46,660 nt of DNA from Mesorhizobium silamurunense (GCF_014843825.1 NZ_JHQR01000138.1:1-46660), one strand, 5' to 3'. Counted from the first letter of the stretch, positions 1-9,160 are shown. Notes: generated by a model not told the origin, from the letters alone. Numbers and translations: made by a program.

Positions 1-287
1 TCTGGATCAATGAGTCCTGACCCTAGCCGTGAGACGGCCACAGGGGCGAAACGGCGCGGTCCTAGTTCAAACGCTGCAATACCGAGAAGGCGCGTCAATC
101 AGTCTCGCGCGGGGTAGCCCGCAATTCGTGGGTCCTTCAGTCCGCGCCAACTCGTGAGAGAGAATGCCAGTAGAAACATGGTGGCAAGTGGTATTGATCT
201 CCCGTCGAGCCACCTCCGCGAACGCCAGCGCAAGTGCATCTCACGCGCTAGCCGTATATCCATGGGCAGCGGCCTGACCGAGATCCG
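1..287. other. Left edge, no gene recognised
   Basis: I see no convincing coding region, RNA gene or repeat here. The stretch lies downstream of the minus-strand protease gene that ends at 288. Confidence 0.4.
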
Positions 288-1370
288 TCAGCTTGCGACG
301 GCGCTGCGCAGCAGCATGAGCTCGCCGATGTTTTCGATGGTGACGTAGCCGATCAACCGGCCCCTGGCATCCACCACGGCGACGGCAGGTGCAGCTCCAT
401 TCTTCAGGGGCTCGAGCGCCTTGATGAGCTTCTCGTGGTCGCGCACCACCGGGATATTTGCGACCATTGCCTCGATCACAGGAGCCTGACCGCCGCGCTG
501 CTGCAGGCCGGCGACGAGCCCTTCACGCGTCAGCACGCCGCGCAGCCTGCCGCCACTGTCGACGATCGGGAACTCGTGCTGCGTCGTGCGCAACAGCGCC
601 TGTGCCGCCTCGTCGAGGGCCGCGGTCGCCGCCAGGCTTTCGAACCGGCTGATCATGACGTCGCGGACGTTAACGGCGCGCGCCGCTGCCTCGAGCCCCA
701 TCGCCTGCGTTTCGGCAGTGGCAGCGAGGTAGACGAAGATCGCGACGAATATGAGCAGCACGTTGCCAATGACGAGACCGATGAAGCCGAAAGCGAAGGC
801 GGCGAACTGACCAACGGTCCCCGCAATCTCCGTCGCGCGCACGCGGTTGTAGCGCGTGGCGAGCAAGGCGCGCAGCACACGTCCGCCATCCATCGGAAAG
901 GCCGGAATGAGGTTGAACAGGACCAGCCAGATGTTGACGGCGGCCAGGCGAGCCACGAACGCGACACGCGGGTTATCCATCGACGTCAGCGCGTCGATGC
1001 CGACGGTGGTCCCGAGCGCGACGACGAGGAAAGAGGCGATGACGACATTGACCAGCGGGCCGGCGAGCGCCACGGCGATCTCTTGCGACGGCTTCTCGGG
1101 CAAGCGCTCCAGCTCCGCGACGCCGCCGATCGGCAAAAGCGTGATCTTTGGAGTTCGGATGCCGTAGCGACTAGCGGCAGCGGCATGGCCGAGCTCATGC
1201 AATACCACGCAGGCGAACACGGCGCCGATGAAGCCGACGCCCTCGATCGCAGCCGACGTTCCACCTTCCTGGAAATAGGCGATGCCGATCCAGGCAAGCA
1301 GCAGCAGGAAGGTCAGGTGGATGCGGATCTCGGTGTCGCCGACACGGAGGATCGGGTAGGACCACTGCAT
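288..1370 (-). CDS. Site-2 protease family membrane metalloprotease with CBS domains
   Basis: A 360-residue M50-type intramembrane zinc protease. The metal site HELGH is at residues 58-62 inside a hydrophobic helix, and the second motif with the third ligand (FPMDGG, D161) follows a helix containing NLIP. Several membrane segments fill residues 15-230. The C-terminal third (about 235-350) reads as a pair of CBS domains, which in this subfamily (Rip3/SpoIVFB-like) bind nucleotides and control the protease. It probably cuts transmembrane regulators or cleared signal peptides in the inner membrane; the substrate cannot be told from sequence. It appears to be a single gene. All key residues are present, so it should be active. 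Confidence 0.9.
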   Translation of the reverse strand: MQWSYPILRVGDTEIRIHLTFLLLLAWIGIAYFQEGGTSAAIEGVGFIGAVFACVVLHELGHAAAASRYGIRTPKITLLPIGGVAELERLPEKPSQEIAVALAGPLVNVVIASFLVVALGTTVGIDALTSMDNPRVAFVARLAAVNIWLVLFNLIPAFPMDGGRVLRALLATRYNRVRATEIAGTVGQFAAFAFGFIGLVIGNVLLIFVAIFVYLAATAETQAMGLEAAARAVNVRDVMISRFESLAATAALDEAAQALLRTTQHEFPIVDSGGRLRGVLTREGLVAGLQQRGGQAPVIEAMVANIPVVRDHEKLIKALEPLKNGAAPAVAVVDARGRLIGYVTIENIGELMLLRSAVAS

Positions 1371-1614
1371 GATGTGACTCCGTCGGGGTCGGGAAGCAGG
1401 CCGCGCCCGCCGAGCATGCCCCCGTTTGCAGTCGCGTCAAGTGGCTGGTCATTCGTTAGAGCGCGTCGCTCCGGCCGGCTGTCAATGCAGGGGATTTCGG
1501 CCGGTGCGCGCCTTCATGTCGGCGATAGAGATCAGCTTTGCGGTTTCCCGAAAGCTGACCACTTCGATGTGAACCCGCCTTTGACGAGCAGGCTTCCTAC
1601 ACAAAGGACATCCC

Positions 1615-1680
1615 GTGAAGATCGGATCATCGGCGCCGGAAATATCGGCACGACTTTGGGGGCGCCCTGCCAAGGGCGTC
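1615..1680 (+). pseudogene. Possible remnant of an F420/NADP oxidoreductase N-terminus
   Basis: After a ribosome-binding-like AAAGGA, a GTG codon opens a stretch that, allowing one missing base near 1626, would read as a Rossmann start of the type KIGIIGAGNIGTTL, typical of NADPH-dependent F420 reductase-like proteins. The frame breaks at once and ends at a stop near 1681. It is very short, so it may be chance. The remaining bases between 1371 and 1774 hold nothing I recognise. Confidence 0.25.
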
Positions 1681-1774
1681 TAGACGACCTCTGTCTCTTG
1701 CTTGGCTTGCATTCGCTTTATCTGGGCCACATGGACACGATGAGCATCACCCCACGCACATAGCGGCACAAGTG

Positions 1775-2291
1775 CTGCAGCCAGTAGATCGTCATCCGTC
1801 GTGTTGTAGCATCGTAGACGTTGAGCGAAATCAACGATGTTCCCGTTTCGCCCTGCACCAGCCGGCGAGATTGACCAGCAGATGCGTCAACGCCGCGATC
1901 ACCCACATGCCGATGGCGAATTCGCCGTTCCTCAGCCGCAGCATGAACAGCGACAGCGGCACCGACACCACGCCTACGAGGATCGCCGAAACGAAAAGCG
2001 AGGCGAAAGGGTTGAGGCCGGCATCGGCCAGCCGGATGGCGAAATAGGCGCCAAGTCCGAAGAACACCTGCTGCCCGACAGACACCAGCCCGCCAAAGCC
2101 GGCCAGCGCGTTCCACATCGCCGCCAGGATCACATAGATGAACAGTGCGGTCATTCGATCAACCGCGCCGGCCGACCGGAACTGCGCTGCAATCGCAAGC
2201 AGCGCGCGATGGTGACAACGACAGCCAATTCGGCGATCCGCGACGCCGGTGTGCCGCGCTCGATGGCCGGCGAGGACGAGGCTGCGCTCAT
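1775..2291 (-). pseudogene. livM: Frameshifted, truncated livM (branched-chain amino acid ABC permease)
   Basis: Three reading frames together spell the N-terminal half of a LivM permease. It starts MSAASSSPAIERG at 2291, overlapping the livH stop in an ATGA. It then jumps frame near 2205, where an extra GC appears in a GCGCGC run, into MTALFIYVILAAMWN and the typical GGLVSVGQQVFFGLGAYFA. It jumps again near 1855 to GTSLISLNVYDATTRRM. The C-terminal half is missing. LivM normally forms a channel with LivH for branched-chain amino acids or related substrates. Two frameshifts plus truncation mean it is dead. Confidence 0.8.
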
Positions 2292-2410
2292 GACGCGCTC
2301 CGGGAGGGCAGCCGCAACAGCCCGCGCAGGCCGAGGCCGGACGCTGAAAGCCGCACGAACAGCACGACGAGGAAGACAGCATGGCCGCCGATCAGAGCCG
2401 GCCAATTCAG
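2288..2410 (-). pseudogene. livH: C-terminal stub of livH
   Basis: The reading frame ending in TGA at 2288 has the last hydrophobic segment and basic tail usual for a LivH permease (ALIGGHAVFLVVLFVR, then GLRGLLRL). Its stop overlaps the livM start, the normal livH-livM order. Everything upstream is lost: the homology stops where the plus-strand AraC sequence begins near 2410, so this is a recombination junction. Confidence 0.6.
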
Positions 2411-3013
2411 CTTAAGATCGAACCAGGATTCCACTTTTTTGCGGTCCGCATTCGGGCCGGAATGGGTGAACATCTGCTGGGAATGCCCATTTCTGAACTT
2501 GCCGACAGAATTGTTCCGCTTGAGGCTGTTTGGGGACGCGAGGCTACGGTTCTAGCGGAACAGATCACAACTGCCGCGCTCGACAGTGCTCGTGTCAGAT
2601 TGCTGAACCGCTTTCTCCAGCAACGCCTCATTCCTCCAACGGAGCGGCGTCCGCTAGTTGCCGCTTTCCGTTTTCTCGAGGCGGAGGCTTTGTCGATCAC
2701 GGATGTCTGCGACCGGGTTGGATTGAGCCAGCGACAGCTTGAGAATCGCTTCAGGAGGGCGACGGCAAATTCGCCGGTCCGCTTTCGCCAACTTGCGCGG
2801 CTGAGACGAACTATCAAGGAGATATTGCAAAATCAAAACGAAAGACCGGCGCAGTTTGTTGATGACGCTTACTTCGACCAATCGCAAGTCATTCATGAGT
2901 TCCGCCGCTTTACAAATCTGAGTCCTATGGAATTTCAAGCATTGGCTAGAAGGTCCGCTCACTTCTACGAATTGAAGTCGCCGGTGTTGGCTCACCAGAC
3001 CAATAGTGGTTGA
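2381..3013 (+). CDS. AraC-family regulator, N-terminally truncated
   Basis: The C-terminal half (about residues 105-205) is an AraC-type double helix-turn-helix DNA-binding domain, including ITDVCDRVGLSQRQLENRF and the closing RFTNLSPMEFQAL. Residues 12-60 resemble the end of the sensor domain seen in DUF6597-type AraC proteins (PGFHFFAVRIRAG, then GMPISELADRIVPLE). At 210 residues it is some 60-70 shorter than relatives. Its first ten codons come from the antisense strand of the livH stub, so the native start has been lost. It may be expressed from the accidental ATG but is probably a remnant. No target can be inferred. Confidence 0.6.
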   Translation: MAADQSRPIQLKIEPGFHFFAVRIRAGMGEHLLGMPISELADRIVPLEAVWGREATVLAEQITTAALDSARVRLLNRFLQQRLIPPTERRPLVAAFRFLEAEALSITDVCDRVGLSQRQLENRFRRATANSPVRFRQLARLRRTIKEILQNQNERPAQFVDDAYFDQSQVIHEFRRFTNLSPMEFQALARRSAHFYELKSPVLAHQTNSG

Positions 3014-3589
3014 GTTGATTTAAAAGCGCGCAGGCTCCGATAGCGTCAGGGCCGGGCCGGCTGATCAACAATTGGCGCAACGATCCGACGCACGATCGGA
3101 AGGACAATCAGCAGGCTGGGAAATGAAGGCGGTAGTTTTCTAATTTTCAAAACCTTGTCCCGTGACGTTTGCGTGGAAATCTCCCGATCAGAACAAATCT
3201 CCCAATCAGAACTATGTCGAGTACACGATTATGCAGAGCTGTCGACCCTCTGCTTCTAACGTCAAGGTAATGGGCAAATTTCTCTCAACATAACCGATAT
3301 GATTTCCGAATAGAGAGCAAAAATAGCGATAAGATGAAAGAAAGTGTCGCTCGCCGTTCCCACACGGCTAAACCTACGGCAATAAGAAGGGTGGGTTTTC
3401 TGCGGTAGGTCTCATCGACAGGAACGAACAGCGAGCGCCACTTGCCGCCATTCTCAATCTGCCCCACGGACGGCCGCTATCGGTGCAAGGCGGGCGTTCC
3501 CTCCTGGAGGTAAGCGGGACAGCTGAACCATGCCTGCCATCCAATATCAGCCAAGATCATGAAGATGCCGTCGATTCAGCGGTTCTCGT
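3014..3589. other. Intergenic stretch without a recognised gene
   Basis: Lower GC than its surroundings. It contains a tandem 18-bp repeat (listed separately) and no ORF that I can assign. A 60-codon minus-strand frame at 3285-3467 (IENGGKWRSLFVPVDE) looks protein-like at its start but has no family I recognise. Confidence 0.4.
3177..3212 (+). repeat. Tandem direct repeat, two 18-bp units
   Basis: Two adjacent 18-bp units, AAATCTCCCGATCAGAAC and the same with CCAAT in place of CCGAT, differ at one base. This could be a paired regulator site or a simple slippage duplication. It lies between convergent genes, so a promoter role is not obvious. Confidence 0.7.
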
Positions 3590-5317
3590 TCAGTCTGGCA
3601 GGCCCGCTTTGCGATATCCGTCGACGAAATGGTCACGCGTTGCCTGATCTCGAAAGGGCTGTGAAGCGGCCCAATGGCTGATCGTGAAATGTGGATTGCT
3701 CGCCATGAACAGCGCGCCTTCCTGGTGGGCCTCGTCCGTTCGTCCCAGTTGTGCAAGGCTTGCTGCAAGCACGCGCCGCGAAATCGTTCGGTACGTGGCC
3801 TCATTGCGTAACGTGACGACTGCCAACTCATACTGGCGGGCGGCGTATTGCGCGAATCCCAGATCCCAATAGTACCATCTGGGCGGGTGCGGGTTCAGGC
3901 GCAGTGCCTTTTGGACCTGTTCAATCGCGGTGGCCGGCTTACCGCTCAGCACTGAAAAGTCCGAAAGGTCCGCCCAGGCATCGGCGTAATTCGGGTCAAT
4001 CTCGAGCGCGGTCGCGAACTCCGAATCCGACGCGGGCCAGCGCCGTTCATATGCCAGCAAATGGCCAAGGACGAAGCGGCAGCCGGCATCGTTCGGGTCG
4101 AGCTTCACGGCTTCTTCTGCCATGGCAACGGCCACAAGCCGGTTGGGCACTTCTGGCTCGCCCCACTGCGCCCAAGCCTGCCAAAGGTGAAAGGCCAGGA
4201 GCCGATGCGCCTCCGCATAGTCCGGGTCGAGCGTGATCGCCCGCTGCAACAAAAGACGCGATTCGCGCGACGCCGTCGGCGAAATCCCGATCAGCGCCCG
4301 GCCACGCACGCAAAGATCATAGGCTTCCATGCTGTTTGGCCGGTTACGCGGCGGCCGTGTCACCAGGCGGCCGATCAGAGCCTCGACGATCTTGGCGGTC
4401 ACCTCGTCCTGCACAGCAAAAATATCTTCAAGATCGCGGTCAAAGCGGTCCGCCCAAAGATGATTTCCACTGACGGCATCGATCAACTGAACGTTGATGC
4501 GCACACGACCGGCGGCACGGCGGGCGCTCCCTTCCAGCAAATAGCGGACGCCAAGATCACGGGCAATCAGCCGGATGTCGATCGACTTTCCCTTGTAGGC
4601 AAAGGTCGAATGGCGCGCGATCACGAACAGGCTGGCGTTCCGCGACAGATCGGTGATGAGGTCTTCAGTCAACCCGTCTGTGAACACGTCCTGTTCGGCG
4701 TCGCCGCTCATGTTGGTGAAAGGGAGTACAGCGATAGATGGTTCTGACGGTAGAGGCAGTGGCCCGGTTTCGCCGTCTTTCCGGTCTGCCAAATGCCGCA
4801 CCCGGTAGACGCGCACGGGCTCATCGATATTCTTCAACGACTTCTGCCCGAGATCGTCGAACCCGGTCTCCATCTTCCGCTTGACCTGATCGTAAACGCT
4901 ACCCGAAACGCAGATGTCTCCAGGTTCGCCCAATGTCTCCAGCCGAGCGGCAACGTTGACGCCGTCGCCGTAAAGATCGCTACCGTCCACAATGATATCG
5001 CCGAGATTGATGCCGATGCGCAGGATCACCCGCCGGGAGTCCGGCAAACTATCGTTTGCCTCGGCCGTGCGGTTTTGGAGGTCGACTGCGCACTGGACGG
5101 CATCGACCGCGCTGGCGAACTCGACCAACACGCCGTCACCCATGACCTTAACCAGGCGGCCTCGATATCGAGCGATCAGGGGAGTCAGAATATCGCGCCG
5201 TCGGGCCTTGAGAACCTCGAGCGTTCCTTGCTCGTCCGCTTCCATGAGGCGGCTGTAGCCAACAACGTCCGCGGCCAGAATTGCGGCAAGACGGCGCTGG
5301 ACGCGTTGTTCGGCCAT
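3590..5317 (-). CDS. Adenylate/guanylate cyclase with TolB-like and TPR domains
   Basis: A 575-residue protein. Residues 1-165 are a class III nucleotide cyclase domain (AAILAADVVGYSRLM, VKVMGDGVLVEF, GINLGDI, GDGVNVAARLE) that carries the metal-binding aspartates. A TolB/FlgO-like region follows (SIAVLPFTNMSGDAEQ, then FTDGLTEDLITDLS), then several TPR repeats to the end. This architecture is much expanded in rhizobia; the proteins make cAMP in response to unknown partners, with the TPRs as docking surface. I prefer the ATG at 5317 (MAEQRVQRRLAAIL) over the one at 5401, because family members start there and the extra 28 residues look non-coding. No membrane segment is seen. Confidence 0.88.
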   Translation of the reverse strand: MAEQRVQRRLAAILAADVVGYSRLMEADEQGTLEVLKARRRDILTPLIARYRGRLVKVMGDGVLVEFASAVDAVQCAVDLQNRTAEANDSLPDSRRVILRIGINLGDIIVDGSDLYGDGVNVAARLETLGEPGDICVSGSVYDQVKRKMETGFDDLGQKSLKNIDEPVRVYRVRHLADRKDGETGPLPLPSEPSIAVLPFTNMSGDAEQDVFTDGLTEDLITDLSRNASLFVIARHSTFAYKGKSIDIRLIARDLGVRYLLEGSARRAAGRVRINVQLIDAVSGNHLWADRFDRDLEDIFAVQDEVTAKIVEALIGRLVTRPPRNRPNSMEAYDLCVRGRALIGISPTASRESRLLLQRAITLDPDYAEAHRLLAFHLWQAWAQWGEPEVPNRLVAVAMAEEAVKLDPNDAGCRFVLGHLLAYERRWPASDSEFATALEIDPNYADAWADLSDFSVLSGKPATAIEQVQKALRLNPHPPRWYYWDLGFAQYAARQYELAVVTLRNEATYRTISRRVLAASLAQLGRTDEAHQEGALFMASNPHFTISHWAASQPFRDQATRDHFVDGYRKAGLPD

Positions 5318-5396
5318 TGAGGTAGGCGCCTCAGAAAATTCACTTGCACAAATGGTATTGGGACCATGTATGTCCATCGGGCTGCCTGATTGCGAC

Positions 5397-5610
5397 AGCA
5401 TAGAAGCCTATCATTACGAGCTTCGAGGGCGGCAGTTGGCGCTCGAGCTGACCAAGCCGTACCTCGTATTGGCTCGACGCATGTTCGCCAAGGCGATCGA
5501 ACTCGACCCTGGCTACGCCCGCGCATACGCCGGGATGGTGCTCTGCGACTGCTATCTATGCGACTGGCACGGCGAAGATATCGGTCTGCCTTTCACAGAT
5601 GGGGACAACC
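5397..5610 (+). pseudogene. TPR fragment of a second cyclase-type protein
   Basis: An open frame contains about 65 codons (EAYHYELRGRQLALELT, then ARRMFAKAIELDPGYARAYAG) that look like one TPR module of the same cyclase/TolB/TPR family. No cyclase domain precedes it and the homology stops soon after CDCYLCDWHGED. It lies head to head with the start of the intact cyclase gene. It is most likely the leftover of a deleted paralogue. Confidence 0.65.
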
Positions 5611-5717
5611 TGCTCCCCCTGCGAGCCGCCCTGTCCGGCAAGGCCGTCGATTCAGAGTCCACAATCATTGTGGCCATTTGTCCCTGCTGCTGAGAGACTC
5701 TAGCACTTGGCGGATCC

Positions 5718-6323
5718 TCAGTAGATCGTAATGAGGATCGGTAGGTATCTGGCTGCTCGCAGTTGTTCGATTGCTTCAATCGCGGGAAAGGCTGCGGGGA
5801 AGTACAGTCCATCCAGGAAGTTACGCTTGAGCGCTTTCGGGGAGAAGACAACTTCCGGAGAGTCCGTATATTGGGACAGTTTCGGCCAGAACATCGGCGT
5901 ACAGCGCTCATAGGAATCGTATCGCGAGCCGAAGATCGTCTTCAGGTGTTCGGCCTCCTTGGCTGCCGTGATGACAAAGATCAAATAGCTGAGAAGTCCT
6001 AGCACTAGAGCGACGGCGATCGATCCATGGATCAATCCGATCCCCGCTGCGCCAAGCGTAGAAAAGAGATAGAGCGGGTTCCTGGTCAACGAGTAGGGGC
6101 CGGAGGTAATCAACTCCAGGTTCTTCTTTGAACCGACGTAGAGAATGCTCCACATCCTGCCGACGAAGCAGGTGAGGACCAGGCCGAGACCCGCCATCTG
6201 GATAAGCTCGTGTACGCCCCTACCCAAACCGGGCTGCGAAAACAGGATAACGGTTGCAGCAACCAGCCCCGCTGCCCGAGCGACATGGATTCGCCTGCTT
6301 TGATTGACTGGCTGAACTCTCAT
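5718..6323 (-). CDS. Isoprenylcysteine carboxyl methyltransferase-like membrane protein
   Basis: A 201-residue integral membrane protein with about four hydrophobic segments. The C-terminal half has the SAM-binding signature of the ICMT/PEMT family: TSGPYSLTRNPLYL, followed by a helix and EAEHLKTIFGSRYDSYERCTPMFWP. Bacterial members methylate small lipophilic or thiol/carboxyl substrates; the substrate here is unknown. The protein keeps all visible family motifs and looks intact. The start at 6323 follows GGGAACCACC. Just upstream lies an IS fragment, so the native promoter may have been replaced. Confidence 0.8.
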   Translation of the reverse strand: MRVQPVNQSRRIHVARAAGLVAATVILFSQPGLGRGVHELIQMAGLGLVLTCFVGRMWSILYVGSKKNLELITSGPYSLTRNPLYLFSTLGAAGIGLIHGSIAVALVLGLLSYLIFVITAAKEAEHLKTIFGSRYDSYERCTPMFWPKLSQYTDSPEVVFSPKALKRNFLDGLYFPAAFPAIEAIEQLRAARYLPILITIY

Positions 6324-6363
6324 GGTGGTTCCCGGGAATGAATAGGCCGCGTTTCTGGTTGGC

Positions 6364-6444
6364 TCAGCAGACCCAGGGCACGGTTCGTATATCCTTGATG
6401 ACCGTCTCCGCGGGCGGTTTCGGTGTCCCGGCTTTCTGTCTCAT
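6364..6444 (-). pseudogene. IS3-type transposase OrfA stub
   Basis: After AAAGGAGCGAAG, a 26-codon frame reads MRQKAGTPKPPAETVIKDIR, like the N-terminus of OrfA in IS3-group elements (xxPKPxAExVVKDIRR). It then breaks to a stop at 6364. The upstream 80 bp to about 6525 probably belongs to the left end of the same element. The rest of the IS is gone. Similarity is from memory and short. Confidence 0.45.
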
Positions 6445-6677
6445 CTTCGCTCCTTTGAAGCGCTACGATGAGCCAGAAAACCTCCTCTCTCAAGCAACCC
6501 CAGTTTGTCTCATTGGCGCTGACGCCGGACGCCACGGATGAGGCCCACTCGCCAAAAGGGGTAATCCTCCGCAAGCGAGTCGGCTCAACTGCCGAATCGT
6601 AAAGCCTGACGACTGCAGCGATAAATATCCGCGTCAGCCTGAAAACGTGCTGGCAGGCAACAGGGAGCCTGTACTGA

Positions 6678-7691
6678 ATGTCGCACGGAAGTGTCGCCGT
6701 AGAGCCCGGCTCATCCGCTCACGTCTTGGTGGCCGAAGACCTTAGCAAGTCCTATGGGTCACGAAGGGCGCTTCTGGGTCTATCGTTCTCCCTGCGCGCC
6801 GGCCGGATTCTTGGCTTTCTCGGCCCAAACGGCGCGGGCAAAACGACCTCCATCCGCATCCTGACGACCATTCTGGAGCCTAGCTCGGGATATTTCGTCG
6901 TGGACGGAATCCATTCCCGGCACCCCGAGAGGATACGCCAGAGAATCGGGGCGCTTCCGGAGAGTCTGGGATTTCACAGGCAGATGACCGGGCTCGAGTG
7001 CCTGACGTTCTTCGGCAGGCTCTACGGACGGCCGGCAGCCGCAGCCACGGCTCACGGCATGGAACTCCTCCGTGAGGTCGGCCTGGAGAATCGCGCGAAA
7101 TCCTCGGTGGGCTCGTACAGCCGGGGGATGCGGCAGCGCTTGGGGATCGCACGTGCGCTCGTCAACGATCCGGTGGTCGTCTTCCTGGACGAACCCACGC
7201 TCGGCCTGGACCCGCGCGGCCAGCAGGAGCTGCTCGCCCTCGTGCGGTGCCTTGCGCGCGAGCGCGGCGTGGGCATCGTCCTGTGCAGCCACGCGCTCGC
7301 AGAAATCGAAAGCGTCTGTGACGACGTCGTCATTTTGAACGCCGGCCAGGTCGTCGCGACGGGAACCGTCGCCGAGGTCCTCGGGAACGTTCAGGGACAG
7401 TCGGCCAAGCGCAACGCCGTCAGGATCCAGATTGTGGGCTCCCAGATCGAAACAGCGCGGCAGGTCCTGGAGGCGCTGCCGAGCACGGGGGACATCGCGC
7501 CCGTCAACGGAAATGCGGGCTGGCTGCGCGTCGAGCTTCTTGATCCGACGAAAGCGCTGCCAAGCCGCCACCTCAACAACGAAATCCTTAACGCCCTGAT
7601 CCGCGCCGAGATACCGATCCTCGCCTTCGAGGCCGAGGGGGGACGGCTCCACGACGTCTTCCTGCAGCTGACCGAGGAAACAATCCAATGA
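6678..7691 (+). CDS. ABC transporter ATP-binding protein (NosF/CcmA type)
   Basis: A 337-residue ATPase of the ABC-2 exporter class. Walker A GPNGAGKTT is at residues 49-57, the signature is the variant SYSRGMRQRLG, and Walker B is VVFLDEPTLGLDP, with the H-loop in LCSHALAEIE. The C-terminal 100 residues form the accessory domain usual for exporters acting with ABC-2 permeases. SYSxGMRQRLG is shared with NosF of the nitrous oxide reductase maturation system, but no other nos gene is here. The stop overlaps the permease start by four bases (ATGA), so the two are translated together. It powers export or envelope assembly at the inner membrane. Confidence 0.9.
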   Translation: MSHGSVAVEPGSSAHVLVAEDLSKSYGSRRALLGLSFSLRAGRILGFLGPNGAGKTTSIRILTTILEPSSGYFVVDGIHSRHPERIRQRIGALPESLGFHRQMTGLECLTFFGRLYGRPAAAATAHGMELLREVGLENRAKSSVGSYSRGMRQRLGIARALVNDPVVVFLDEPTLGLDPRGQQELLALVRCLARERGVGIVLCSHALAEIESVCDDVVILNAGQVVATGTVAEVLGNVQGQSAKRNAVRIQIVGSQIETARQVLEALPSTGDIAPVNGNAGWLRVELLDPTKALPSRHLNNEILNALIRAEIPILAFEAEGGRLHDVFLQLTEETIQ

Positions 7692-9115
7692 TCGATATCC
7701 CTGTTCAGCCGCACGGCAAACAAAGCCCGGGCAAGCGCGAGGGAGCGGCGCCCGTGTGGTGGATCGTGTTTACGCGCGAACTGGTCGATCTCTGGGTCTG
7801 GGGGAAGGCGCTGGTCCTGATCCTCCTGTTTAGCCTTCTGCTCAGCATCATGGCTTACATGCTCGCAAGCAACAGCGAGCTCAATTTGATCCCGCCGAAG
7901 GAAATGGTCTTCCTGACCCTCCAGACTTCGATCGCGGTTAGCCTTTTCATCGCCGTGATCATCGGCGCGGACACCATCAGCGGCGAGCGGGAGCGGGCGA
8001 CACTCGAAAGCCTACTGCTCACCCCGGCAAGCCGTCGGCAGATCGTGGTCGGCAAGTTTCTGGCTGCCGCTTCGCCTTGGCCCGCGGCCATGGCCATAAC
8101 TATTCCATACCTGCACGTCCTTGCACAGGGTGATCCCGTGTTCGGTCAGGGGGTGCTGTGGGGTGTGATCCTGGGGACGCTGCTGGTTCCGGCCTTCGCG
8201 GGGTTCGGAGTGCTCGTCAGCCTCTGGTCGAGATCGAACAAGACCAGCCTGACCGTGAGCCTAGTCGTCTACCTCCTGTTTCTCCTGCCGACGCAATTCC
8301 CCGGGAATGCGCAGACCGGAACGATGGGAAGGTTCGTCAAGAGGATTAATCCGATGGAGTCGATCAACCAAGTCCTTCAGAAGGTCCTTGTCAACAACCG
8401 TACGATTGACGAAATGCAGTCGTTTCTCCTGGCGCCAGTTGTCTTTCTCCTGATCGTGCTGGGGCTGCTGTTCCTCTATGCAGCTCCCCGGCTGAATCTC
8501 GATGGAGGCACGTCGATGCTATCGCGGCTGAGATGGAGCCGTCTCGCCCAGACGATTTTGGCTGCTAGCCTGTTAAGTTTGCCGGCCCTGCATTCGGGCC
8601 TAGCCGAGGAAACCGCGGCCCGGGAGGAAGCAGCGGAGACCGAGGCGCTGCCTTTGCAAATCGCCGTCGATATGGAGCACAGGGTCATCAAGGACGGCAA
8701 ATCGGTCTACTTCAACACCAAGGTCACAAATGGGGGCACGGAAGCGTCGCCTCCCCTGATCCTGGCGATGAACATCATCAACGTCGATTCCGAGGGGGAT
8801 GTCGTCGACCCTGAGGACTGGTCACCCGTGCGGACCCAGTACATCGATGAGCTGGCGCCAGGCGGATCAGCGTCCCATGCCTGGCGGATCGACCCGATCA
8901 TCGAGGGTGACTATGCGGCTTATATAGTCGTCATTCCCGAGCCTGAAAGCGCCGAGGCCACGACCCACCCGATCGCAAGTCCGGCAATCCATCTGACCGT
9001 TGAGCGGTTCGTCCGGATCAACCCGGGCGGTGTGCTCCCCTATGCAATCGGAGCGCCGATCGTATTGCTGGTGGGCATCGCCCTCGTCTACCGCCTGCGG
9101 TACCGGAAGACGTGA
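7688..9115 (+). CDS. ABC-2 permease fused to a periplasmic beta-sandwich-like domain
   Basis: A 475-residue protein made of two parts. Residues 1-270 are an ABC-2 type permease with about six membrane segments and the conserved ISGERERATLESLLLTP loop. From residue 277 a second methionine opens a segment that looks exactly like a signal peptide (basic start, LAASLLSLPALHSGLA). An acidic linker follows, then about 130 residues of soluble beta-rich sequence, and a final membrane helix (YAIGAPIVLLVGIALVY) with a basic end. This suggests fusion of a once separate membrane-anchored secreted protein onto the permease. It is partner of the upstream ATPase. The substrate is unknown. Confidence 0.85.
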   Translation: MIDIPVQPHGKQSPGKREGAAPVWWIVFTRELVDLWVWGKALVLILLFSLLLSIMAYMLASNSELNLIPPKEMVFLTLQTSIAVSLFIAVIIGADTISGERERATLESLLLTPASRRQIVVGKFLAAASPWPAAMAITIPYLHVLAQGDPVFGQGVLWGVILGTLLVPAFAGFGVLVSLWSRSNKTSLTVSLVVYLLFLLPTQFPGNAQTGTMGRFVKRINPMESINQVLQKVLVNNRTIDEMQSFLLAPVVFLLIVLGLLFLYAAPRLNLDGGTSMLSRLRWSRLAQTILAASLLSLPALHSGLAEETAAREEAAETEALPLQIAVDMEHRVIKDGKSVYFNTKVTNGGTEASPPLILAMNIINVDSEGDVVDPEDWSPVRTQYIDELAPGGSASHAWRIDPIIEGDYAAYIVVIPEPESAEATTHPIASPAIHLTVERFVRINPGGVLPYAIGAPIVLLVGIALVYRLRYRKT

Positions 9116-9160
9116 AGGACGGCATCGGAGACAAGCTTCACCGCTTGCCCCCATCTCGCC

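Noticed and set aside
435..1763. 442-codon plus-strand frame over the protease gene
   Set aside because: Antisense shadow; rich in arginine, aspartate and histidine with no domain, whereas the minus strand has HELGH and CBS motifs.
6780..7688. 302-codon minus-strand frame antisense to the ABC ATPase
   Set aside because: Shadow; the plus strand has Walker A, signature and Walker B.
6678..9115. Nitrous oxide reductase maturation genes nosF/nosY
   Set aside because: The ATPase signature is NosF-like, but nosD, nosL, nosZ and nosR are absent and the permease carries an extra periplasmic domain.
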